A DNA stretch of 64,000 nt from Virgibacillus salarius. GTDB taxonomy: Bacteria; Bacillota; Bacilli; Bacillales; Amphibacillaceae. Shown here piece after piece: positions 17,996 through 24,881 of the stretch; positions within the stretch are counted from its first letter, which is position 1; each line of letters opens with the position of its first letter. Made by a program: the position numbers and the translations under genes. The stretch lies in NCBI RefSeq assembly GCF_039521925.1, contig NZ_BAAACY010000145.1, positions 52,535 to 116,534 of the forward strand, in the 5' to 3' direction. The notes beneath the pieces were generated by a model. It was not told the DNA's origin and made no database searches. It saw only the letters and a program-made list of their open reading frames with translations.

Positions 17996-18012
17996 GGGAA
18001 GGAGGATAGTTG

Positions 18013-18570
18013 ATGGTAACAACAATTTATTTGGTAAGGCATGCTCATTCAACGTATACACCTGATGAGTACAATAGAACCTTATCAGCACAAGGTGTAA
18101 TTGCTGCTAGTCAAGTAACAGATAAACTCACAAAAGAAAACATTCACCATGTCTATTCGAGCCCTTATCGACGAGCTATTCAAACTATTGAAGGGACGGC
18201 TAGACAGTAGGACAAAACGATAGGTCTGATTGAAAATGTTAAAGAGCGGATTTTGTCAGATAAACCGGTAAAGGATTTTCAAACAGCCATTACCAAGGTT
18301 TGGGGCAATTATGATTTTGCTTTCACAGGTGGTGAGTCCAATTATGAGGCACAACATAGAGGAGTTAAGTCCATTTTTGAACTATTGGAAATTCATCAGA
18401 ATGAGAATATTGTAATTGGAACACATGGAAATATTATGGTACTCATCATGAACTATTTTGATCGTCGCTATGATTTTTCGTTTTGGGAAAAGCTTGCAAT
18501 GCCAGCAATCTACAAGCTCGTTTTTAGGGAGAAAGAGCTTCAAGAAATACAAAAAATTGACGTAGACTAG
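18013..18570 (+). pseudogene. Histidine phosphatase (phosphoglycerate mutase-like) interrupted by one stop codon
   Basis: Both halves lie in the same frame and join across a single TAG at 18208-18210. The first half has the catalytic 'LVRHAHSTY' (R-H-A/G) and 'VYSSPYRRAIQT'; the second has 'GGESNYEAQHR' and the second catalytic His in 'IGTHGN'. Read through, the protein is about 185 aa, the normal length for this family of small phosphatases. ATG 18013 has AAGGAGG seven bases upstream. The domain order is intact, so the nonsense change is recent or a sequencing error. A restart near TTG 18253 could not restore activity, because the RHG motif would be absent. Confidence 0.8.
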
Positions 18571-18648
18571 TTCATATAAACAAGCAAGGATAGTTTCCAT
18601 TTTTCGCGTTAACTATAACATTGGGCTGTTATGAAAGGGGTAGTGCTA

Positions 18649-19362
18649 ATGAAATCCAAAATAAAACAATCGTTTGATCAATTATCCTACGCGTATGAAC
18701 AAGAGGTTGACAAAGTAAGCTTATACAATAGCCAATATGAAAGACCAGCTATGCTGAAGCAAGTACCTGAGGATTTAACAGGGAAATCAGTTTTGGATGC
18801 AGGCTGTGCAGCAGGTTGGTATACAGAACAATTGGTGAAAAGAGGGGGGAGGCTAACAGCAGTTGATCTCAGCCCCAAAATGGTAGCTGCTACAAAGAGA
18901 AGAATGGGAGAAACAGTACAGGCATATTGTGTTGATTTAGAAGAAGTACTTCCATTTACGGATAATTCCTATGATATCATTGTTAGTTCTTTAACGCTTC
19001 ACTACTTAAAAGATTGGCACAAGACCTTCGTTGAATTTAAACGTATATTAAAACCATCTGGCTTACTATTATTTTCTGTACATCACCCACAGATGAAATT
19101 CTTATTAGACCATATGACTAATTATTTTAAAGTAGAACTAATGAAGGATAAATGGAAAAAAGCGGGGGTATCCGTCGATGTTTACTCATATAGTAGGTCA
19201 ATGCAATCTATTTTAAACGATACACTTTCTTATTTCTCACTTGAACAAGTAATTGAACCCCAACCAACACGAAAGTTTAAAGAACAGAATCCAACAGGTT
19301 ATGAAACATTAATGAAGCAACCACATTTCTTAATCGTAAAGGCACGAAACGATAAAAGATGA
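18649..19362 (+). CDS. Class I SAM-dependent methyltransferase
   Basis: 237 aa. SAM motif I is 'VLDAGCAAGWYTEQL' (about residue 48), the ribose-binding acidic strand is 'LTAVDLSPKM', motif II is 'YDIIVSSLTLHYLKDW', and motif III is 'ILKPSGLLLFSVHHPQ'. It looks like a small-molecule methyltransferase of the UbiE/Methyltransf_11 kind, acceptor unknown. ATG 18649 is preferred to ATG 18631 because AAAGGGG lies eight bases before it. It may be co-transcribed with the two damaged genes upstream. Confidence 0.83.
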   Translation: MKSKIKQSFDQLSYAYEQEVDKVSLYNSQYERPAMLKQVPEDLTGKSVLDAGCAAGWYTEQLVKRGGRLTAVDLSPKMVAATKRRMGETVQAYCVDLEEVLPFTDNSYDIIVSSLTLHYLKDWHKTFVEFKRILKPSGLLLFSVHHPQMKFLLDHMTNYFKVELMKDKWKKAGVSVDVYSYSRSMQSILNDTLSYFSLEQVIEPQPTRKFKEQNPTGYETLMKQPHFLIVKARNDKR

Positions 19363-19381
19363 GAAATAAACATACTAAAAT

Positions 19382-19690
19382 TAGTGGGCTGAGACAAATG
19401 TGTTTTATCTTGTATATAACTGGCAGTAAGACTGCCAGTTCAAGCAATAAAGTGAAACCTCAATCAGTGGGGAATAAACAAAATCCCCACTGATCAAGGT
19501 TTGTTCTGACCCCTTTGTTTACACAAACCAGGTTCTTTCATCAGTCGAACAAAATACTACGCTTTCTGCGGATAAGGCTTCAGCAACGATACATCGCTTC
19601 CATAAATTAGATTTTCTCTCTAACTTCCGGGGGTTGGTATCTTATCGTTTGGCTCTTGGGTTAATTATGTTAATTTTGTCCCATCTTTGA
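19382..19690. repeat. Composite family C element enclosing a family A copy
   Basis: The left end 'GGGCTGAGACAAA' and the right end 'TTTTGTCCCATCTT' are inverted relative to each other. Between them lies a family A unit with ATATAACTGGCAGTAA and a near-perfect 18-bp hairpin (about 19458-19501), then a family C-type block with 'ACTACGCTTTCTGCGGATAA'. It is followed by the end of the floT gene, so it may also act as a terminator between convergent units. Confidence 0.7.
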
Positions 19691-19728
19691 ACAGCGAAAG
19701 CTCCTATCCATTAAGTATATCCACATGA

Positions 19729-21276
19729 TTACTTATTGTGATCTATCTCTGCTAATTGTTGTTCGGTGTCATTTTTTCTATACCTTATTTGTTCGAAGTC
19801 AGTATTATCTGAAAGATTGTTTTTTCCGGTTATATTTTCTAATAGCTCTTTTACATCAATACCTGAGGAAGCTTTGAGGGATTCCTGCAAGCTTGCCATT
19901 AAGTTTGTAGCATATCCAGATACCTTATTAGCACCACCGTCACTTCCACTGCTTCCAGTATCTACAACCGTAAGCTTATCAATATTTGAAAGTGGAGCGG
20001 CAATTTCTTTTGCATATTCTGGTAGCATTTTCATTATCATATCTAATATGGCTGCTTGACCATATTGTTCAAATGCCTCTGCAATTTCACGTTTTGCCTC
20101 AGCCTCTGCTAATCCAGTAAGTCGGATGACCTCTGCTTCAGATTCTCCTTGTGCTCGTTGAGATTCAGCCTTGGCAAGACCATCAACCCTTACACGCTCT
20201 GCATCTGCTCTGGCTTCAGCTTCAATTCGGTATTGATTTGCTTCTGCCTCAGCTATTTGTTTTGTCTTATCGGCGATAGCTGATTGCTCTACCGCATAAC
20301 GATCTGCGTCTGCTTTCTTCTTAACCTCAGAATCATATTGTCTTTCTCGTCTTTGAATTTCTTTTTCTTCCAATTCAATTTGCTTTTGACGTTCAATGAT
20401 TTTTATTTCCATTTCATGTTCGGTTACTTCCTGCTTTGCTCGGGCTGTTTCTAAATCATAGGCTTGGTCAGCTCGGGCTTTTGCAATATCCTGTTCTCTA
20501 CGATAATCAGCAGTTTTCAATTGATTCACTTTTTCTGCCTCGGCGATTTCTGTAGATCTTTCTAATTCAGCCTTTTTCGCGTCTTTCGCTGCTTCAGCGC
20601 GTTTTATACGTGTTTCCTTATCCGCTTCTGCTGTAGCTATATCAGCATCTCTCTTTACTTGCGCAATTCTGGGCTTACCAAGTGATTCAAGATAACCATT
20701 TTTATCCTTAACATCCTTTATAGTAAATGAGACAATGATTAAGCCCATTTTTGCTAAATCTTGAGATGCAACACGCTGTACTTCCTGTGAGAATTTATCA
20801 CGGTTTTTGTAAATTTCTTCGACAGTCATTGACCCGAGAATGGAGCGCAAGTGTCCTTCTAAGACCTCTCGTGCTTCATTTTCTCTGTCTTCTTTTGATT
20901 TGCCTAAAAACTGTTCTGCGGCAGTTGCAATCTCTCCAATCGATCCACCGATTTTAATAATTGCTGTCCCATCTGCCATAACAGGAACTCCCTGTTCAGT
21001 ATAAACTTCTGGTGTGGTTACTTCTAATTTACTAGAAAGCAAGCTGAGTGGTTCCGCCTGTTGGAAAACAGGTAGTACAAAGGCACCCCCTCCTCGAATG
21101 ATCTTAATCTTATTACCTGATTCATCTACATGAACATTTTTCCCACCTAGGTAGCTCCCAGTTACGATTAATGCTTCGTCTGGACCAGCGGTTCGGTATT
21201 TTGTGATAAAGACTCCAATTAATGCTAATAATAAGAAAACCGCAACTCCGATAACAATCCAAAATCCTTCAAACAT
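19729..21276 (-). CDS. floT: Flotillin FloT (YuaG)
   Basis: Scaffold protein of membrane microdomains that influences fluidity and the assembly of signalling complexes and secretion machinery. 515 aa: an N-terminal hydrophobic segment (about 4-26, 'FWIVIGVAVFLLLALIGVFI'), the SPFH/PHB domain (about 30-200, with 'TKYRTAGPDEALIVTG'), then a long Ala/Glu-rich coiled coil with repeated 'EAEA' steps (about 215-420), and a variable tail. This is the standard B. subtilis YuaG plan (509 aa). The RBS is GGAGGAGG before ATG 21276. It follows yuaF by 59 bases in the same direction. Confidence 0.95.
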   Translation of the reverse strand: MFEGFWIVIGVAVFLLLALIGVFITKYRTAGPDEALIVTGSYLGGKNVHVDESGNKIKIIRGGGAFVLPVFQQAEPLSLLSSKLEVTTPEVYTEQGVPVMADGTAIIKIGGSIGEIATAAEQFLGKSKEDRENEAREVLEGHLRSILGSMTVEEIYKNRDKFSQEVQRVASQDLAKMGLIIVSFTIKDVKDKNGYLESLGKPRIAQVKRDADIATAEADKETRIKRAEAAKDAKKAELERSTEIAEAEKVNQLKTADYRREQDIAKARADQAYDLETARAKQEVTEHEMEIKIIERQKQIELEEKEIQRRERQYDSEVKKKADADRYAVEQSAIADKTKQIAEAEANQYRIEAEARADAERVRVDGLAKAESQRAQGESEAEVIRLTGLAEAEAKREIAEAFEQYGQAAILDMIMKMLPEYAKEIAAPLSNIDKLTVVDTGSSGSDGGANKVSGYATNLMASLQESLKASSGIDVKELLENITGKNNLSDNTDFEQIRYRKNDTEQQLAEIDHNK

Positions 21277-21335
21277 AAATTTCCTCCTCCAACATGTATA
21301 TTATTAACGTACAATTCCAAATTGGATTTGTAGGG

Positions 21336-21881
21336 TTAATCAGATTCATAGACTTCCAATTCATCTTCATAAGGTTCTACATAGAGCACACCATTTTTCA
21401 CCTCAAGTACTAATACTTGAGTGCCTTCATGAATACCTTTTGTTGTATATTGTGTTGCAGGTTTTGATATCATTCCGCTTTTACTTTCAATAACAACTTC
21501 CCCATATCCTTCATCAGGAATTGGAATAATGATTTTACCAACTCTTCCAATTAACGATTCTTCTGTGTAACTTAACGATTCCTCAGCTGTAGATAAGGGA
21601 ATAAGAATAAAAATATTTAATAGTGTATCTAAAATAAGACTTATAACTAGAGATAAACCTATAATAAAAAGACTAGATAATGTAGTAGTGGACTCTAGGA
21701 TATATCCTGCTGCTGAAAAAAAAGTAATAAATGCTAAGATGAGCACGGGATTTATGAATGGAAAAATTTCACCAATCCCCTCGAGAAAGTCTCCGAAAAA
21801 AATGTAAAGAACAGTTAAGAGTCCTGCTATGATAAGTACATATAAATAGACTGTCTCAATTGGTGCACCAAATAGGGACAT
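21336..21881 (-). CDS. yuaF: YuaF, NfeD-type membrane protein partner of flotillin
   Basis: 181 aa with four N-terminal membrane helices ('VLIIAGLLTVLYIFFGDFLEG' onward) and a C-terminal OB-fold NfeD domain ('LIGRVGKIIIPIPDEGYGEV'). YuaF localises with FloT and modulates membrane fluidity in B. subtilis. An upstream TTG at 21914 is in frame. I choose ATG 21881 because the 14 bases before it (AAGGATGTGATTCG) nearly match the anti-SD complement. A SigW-type promoter lies 50 bases upstream, so yuaF-floT is an operon likely induced by envelope stress. Confidence 0.9.
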   Translation of the reverse strand: MSLFGAPIETVYLYVLIIAGLLTVLYIFFGDFLEGIGEIFPFINPVLILAFITFFSAAGYILESTTTLSSLFIIGLSLVISLILDTLLNIFILIPLSTAEESLSYTEESLIGRVGKIIIPIPDEGYGEVVIESKSGMISKPATQYTTKGIHEGTQVLVLEVKNGVLYVEPYEDELEVYESD

Positions 21882-21930
21882 TCGAATCACATCCTTCATA
21901 AAGTTGTTATGCAACTTTTTCTTTAATAGT

Positions 21931-21959
21931 AATACGTAGTAAAATAAGGAAAAGTTTCG
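21931..21959 (-). promoter_or_regulatory. SigW/ECF-type promoter of yuaF-floT
   Basis: On the minus strand: CGAAAC (21959-21954), 17 bases, CGTATT (21936-21931). It matches the ECF consensus GAAAC...CGTA known from the B. subtilis SigW regulon, which includes yuaF. Confidence 0.6.
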
Positions 21960-22104
21960 TAATTTTATTAAATTATAAAATATGTAGCGGGAATTATTAG
22001 ATATATCGCTTGATAAAAATAGATGGAGGAACGCTTGTTTCTATTGAAGAAATCTTCCTTTGCTTTTAAGCGAGATGCTAAGGGATAGAAAAGTAGGAAA
22101 ACCT

Positions 22105-22137
22105 GCAAAAATAGGCTATCGAGATTTTCGATAGCCT
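22105..22137 (-). terminator. Intrinsic terminator after the spoIIP-like gene
   Basis: Perfect 10-bp stem AGGCTATCGA (22113-22122) with its complement (22128-22137). On the minus strand it is followed by ATTTTTGC. Confidence 0.85.
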
Positions 22138-22176
22138 GAGAAACGTGAAGAGCCCCTTATAGAAAATACATTTCTA

Positions 22177-23304
22177 CTAACCGTCAGCATTTACCTTTTC
22201 TGCATTCATATGATAATCACTGATAACTTTAGCTAATGCTTCTGTTGTATTGCTAAGTTCTTCCTTGTTATTATCGACGCCGCCGACCTCAATTAGAATA
22301 GATTTTGCAGAGAGATCTTGGTTATAAATACCATTTCCTTCTGACTTATCTTTTAAATAGATACCGCGACTAATTCCTGGATATTTTTCTTTTAGACGAT
22401 CGTTTAATGCTTCAACAAATTTTAAGTTTTCTTTGTATTTATTGTGTTCTACCCCTACAATGAAATAGAGTTTGGCGTAATTTTTTCCATGAACATTAAT
22501 AGTAGTTTTTTCTTTTCGTTGTGCATCACGATGAATATCGATTAGATAATTTACATGATTGTTGGATGCCATTACTTCTTCGATGGTTTGACGTGAATAT
22601 TTATACGAATCATAATAATCCCACCCTTTTTTGTGTAATTCTGCTGTTACATTCGTTGTATCGTGAAATGTAGTTATTCCCTGTTTTTCTAATTGCTCTG
22701 TTAATAAAGAGCCCACCATTACAATATTTTTACTATTATCGGTACTTGATGCATCACTAGGTTTTTTCTTTGAATCTCCTAATAAAGGTAGGAAAGCTTC
22801 CCAACTATGACTATGATAGATAAATATTTCCGCGTTATCTTTATCATCACTTTCCTCGTTGGGTTGCTCCGTTTTTTTATTATTTGAATCTTCCTTTAGC
22901 AAATCTTCAAAATCAGGAGGTGGAGATTCCATTGGTATATTTGTGCTATTTTTGTCTGCTCCTGCCGTATAAATATTATTGGAATAAGCAGTTAATCCCG
23001 GCAACTCTAGGTTTAGCAGGCTGTTAAAATTGTTAGGTGTAATCCCTGATGTTCCTTCAAAAAGTAATCGTGAAAACTTTGGAGTTTCCATACCATTTTC
23101 CTCCAAATGATTATCCAATTGAGGTATTTCCGTACTCATTATAAAAAGCAAGGCATCTGAAAAAATAGTTGACTCCGTGATTTTACTTATCAATGGTACA
23201 TGAAAGAGATCAGCATGAATTTTTGGTAGAGTCATAAAAGCCACAAGCAGAAGTAATATGACTGTACTAATAACCGATGTTAGTAGTGTGTTTTTTAGAT
23301 TCAT
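22177..23304 (-). CDS. spoIIP: SpoIIP-family spore engulfment peptidoglycan hydrolase (paralogue)
   Basis: Zinc amidase and endopeptidase that cuts septal peptidoglycan during engulfment with SpoIID and SpoIIM. 375 aa: one N-terminal membrane anchor (about 8-28), a variable linker rich in Asn, Glu and Lys (about 120-155), and the catalytic domain with 'IFIYHSHSWEAFLP' (first metal His), 'YLIDIHRDA' and 'SILIEVGGVDNN' (catalytic Glu). Slightly shorter than B. subtilis SpoIIP (401 aa). In B. subtilis spoIIP lies behind gpr; there is no gpr here, so this may be a second copy. It stands alone and ends at a strong terminator. Confidence 0.88.
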   Translation of the reverse strand: MNLKNTLLTSVISTVILLLLVAFMTLPKIHADLFHVPLISKITESTIFSDALLFIMSTEIPQLDNHLEENGMETPKFSRLLFEGTSGITPNNFNSLLNLELPGLTAYSNNIYTAGADKNSTNIPMESPPPDFEDLLKEDSNNKKTEQPNEESDDKDNAEIFIYHSHSWEAFLPLLGDSKKKPSDASSTDNSKNIVMVGSLLTEQLEKQGITTFHDTTNVTAELHKKGWDYYDSYKYSRQTIEEVMASNNHVNYLIDIHRDAQRKEKTTINVHGKNYAKLYFIVGVEHNKYKENLKFVEALNDRLKEKYPGISRGIYLKDKSEGNGIYNQDLSAKSILIEVGGVDNNKEELSNTTEALAKVISDYHMNAEKVNADG

Positions 23305-23417
23305 GATAGAAATCAGCCTTTCCTATTCTTTCTAGATTCTATGCTAGATATCGTTTTTAATAGAACTATAATTCAAAAAAGGTATCAAAATCACTATTTA
23401 AGGTGTAAAAAATAATG

Positions 23418-23476
23418 TTTAACCATTCGGTTGACTATTTGATGGCTATTCTTTATTATTTAACTAATTGGTTAAA
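23418..23476 (+). promoter_or_regulatory. SigA promoter with two ArsR-type operators
   Basis: TTGACT (23431-23436), 17 bases, TATTAT (23454-23459). Two similar palindromes flank it: TTTAACCATTCGGTTGA (23418-23434) over the -35, and TTTAACTAATTGGTTAAA (23459-23476) just after the -10. The second sits inside a larger perfect inverted repeat (16-base arms, about 23449-23486). An ArsR gene lies in the operon, so autorepression is likely. Confidence 0.75.
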
Positions 23477-23501
23477 TAATAAAGAAAGGAATGAAGGAAA
23501 C

Positions 23502-23900
23502 ATGGGAAAAGTAACCCCCTTTTTAACATTTTCAGGTAATGCAGAAGAGGCAATGAATATTTATACGTCTATATTTAGACAATCAGAAATTAAGGAAATT
23601 ATACGCTATGGAAAGGGCGAAGTTGGCAGAGAAGGAACTGTACATCAAGCGACTTTTATCATTAATGATCAAACGTTTATGTGTAGTGATAGTGTTGTTA
23701 AACATGAATGGTCTTTTACACCTGGTATCTCTTTGTTTGTAGCGTGTGAGTCAAACCAAGAAATAGAGAATGCTTTTCACGAACTTTCTAAGGAAGGGCA
23801 AGTGCTTATGCCACTTGACAGCTATCCGTTTAGTGAGAAGTTTGCTTGGATAGACGATAAATTTGGGGTATCTTGGCAACTAAACTTAAATAGTAAATGA
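23502..23900 (+). CDS. VOC/PhnB-like (3-demethylubiquinone methyltransferase-type) protein
   Basis: 132-aa single-domain protein of the glyoxalase/VOC superfamily, PhnB-like subgroup: 'VTPFLTFSGNAEEAMNIYTS', 'HQATFIINDQTFMCSD', and the C-terminal 'FGVSWQLN'. These are small metal- or ligand-binding proteins; despite the database label they are not methyltransferases. ATG 23502 follows GAAGGAA. An in-frame ATG at 23415 lies upstream of the promoter and is not used. It is first in a three-gene operon with ArsR and AHSA1 proteins. Confidence 0.88.
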   Translation: MGKVTPFLTFSGNAEEAMNIYTSIFRQSEIKEIIRYGKGEVGREGTVHQATFIINDQTFMCSDSVVKHEWSFTPGISLFVACESNQEIENAFHELSKEGQVLMPLDSYPFSEKFAWIDDKFGVSWQLNLNSK

Positions 23901-23913
23901 ATGAGGGATTACG

Positions 23914-24249
23914 ATGGTCGTTAAGCAGCAGGAAGCAAAATTAGATCATGTTTTTCACGCATTGGCTGATCCTACTCGACGGAAGATAATACGTTTAATA
24001 GCAGCCCATCCTTGTACCATATCGGAGTTATCTAAACCTTTTCCTATTTCTTTGGCAGCTATTTCCAAACATATCAAGGTATTGGAAAAGGCAGGGTTAG
24101 TAAATCGTCATGTCAAAGGCCGTATTCATAGCTGTAGTATTCAGTTAGAAGGACTTTCTGTAGCTAGAGAATGGCTGCGTTTCTATGAGGACCTGTGGAA
24201 CAGTCAATTTGATAAATTGGAAATAGAACTAAATAACGATGAGTGTTAG
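23914..24249 (+). CDS. ArsR-family transcriptional regulator
   Basis: 111-aa winged helix repressor: 'LADPTRRKIIRLIAAHPCTISELSK', recognition helix 'ISLAAISKHIKVLEKAGLV', then the wing 'KGRIHSCSIQ'. It lacks the ELCVCD metal site of ArsR/SmtB, so it belongs to the non-metal group often paired with AHSA1 proteins (SdpR/YczG-like). It starts 13 bases after the VOC gene and its end is close to the AHSA1 start. The two palindromes around the operon promoter are its probable targets. Confidence 0.9.
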   Translation: MVVKQQEAKLDHVFHALADPTRRKIIRLIAAHPCTISELSKPFPISLAAISKHIKVLEKAGLVNRHVKGRIHSCSIQLEGLSVAREWLRFYEDLWNSQFDKLEIELNNDEC

Positions 24250-24259
24250 GAGGGGAGAA

Positions 24260-24742
24260 ATGGCGAGTGAATCACAAGTTACATTACAAATGAAGCGTCA
24301 ATTTTCTGTACGGCCAGAAAGGGTATTCGATGCTTGGCTTGATCCAAACTGTATGAAAAGATGGCTGTTTACTACTTCTGGGTCAAATAAAGTATGTACA
24401 AATCATTCAGTTGTCGGTGGGACATGGGAAATTGTTGATCACCGGGATGGTAAGGACTATCGAGCGATAGGTAAGTACTTAGAGATTGAAGAGCCGAAAA
24501 AAATTGTATTTACATTTCAGATGCCGCAATTTAGTGAATCAGTGGATAAAATTAAGGTAGAGCTGAAAGAAGTTGAGTCTGGTTGTGAAATGATATTCAC
24601 GCAATTTATAAATATTCCACATGAGATAGGCCGGGAAGCTGAGGATATGGAGAAGGAGAAAAAATCATATAAAGAGCAGTATAAACATGGATGGAATCTC
24701 ATGTTTATCAGCCTTGAACAACAAGTAGCTAGGGATAAATAG
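24260..24742 (+). CDS. AHSA1/SRPBCC-domain protein
   Basis: 160 aa, START-like fold: 'RQFSVRPERVFDAWLDPNCMKRWLF', 'GGTWEIVDHRDGKDYRAIGKYLEIEEPKKIVFTF' in shortened form, and a C-terminal helix 'YKEQYKHGWNLMF'. Such proteins bind hydrophobic ligands and commonly sit next to ArsR regulators; the true role is unknown. ATG 24260 is preferred to ATG 24239 because AGGAGGGGA directly precedes it. Closed by an intrinsic terminator. Confidence 0.88.
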   Translation: MASESQVTLQMKRQFSVRPERVFDAWLDPNCMKRWLFTTSGSNKVCTNHSVVGGTWEIVDHRDGKDYRAIGKYLEIEEPKKIVFTFQMPQFSESVDKIKVELKEVESGCEMIFTQFINIPHEIGREAEDMEKEKKSYKEQYKHGWNLMFISLEQQVARDK

Positions 24743-24774
24743 CACGAAGTCTTTTTGGACTTGTGCTTTTTTTG
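24741..24774 (+). terminator. Intrinsic terminator of the VOC-ArsR-AHSA1 operon
   Basis: AGCACGAAGTC pairs with GGACTTGTGCT around a T loop, then seven T. Confidence 0.88.
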
Positions 24775-24881
24775 CTTTAGCATAAAAATAATGAAACATT
24801 TAGCAATTATTCACGTAAAAGAAGATAGTGCTTGTGAAGTTTGCTACAATATAAGAAATAGTTTTCTCAGGGGGTTAGCAC

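Noticed and set aside
18208..18210. TAG read through as pyrrolysine or a programmed stop.
   Set aside because: No pyrrolysine genes are expected in this group, and there is no stimulating structure visible; a simple nonsense mutation or error is more likely.
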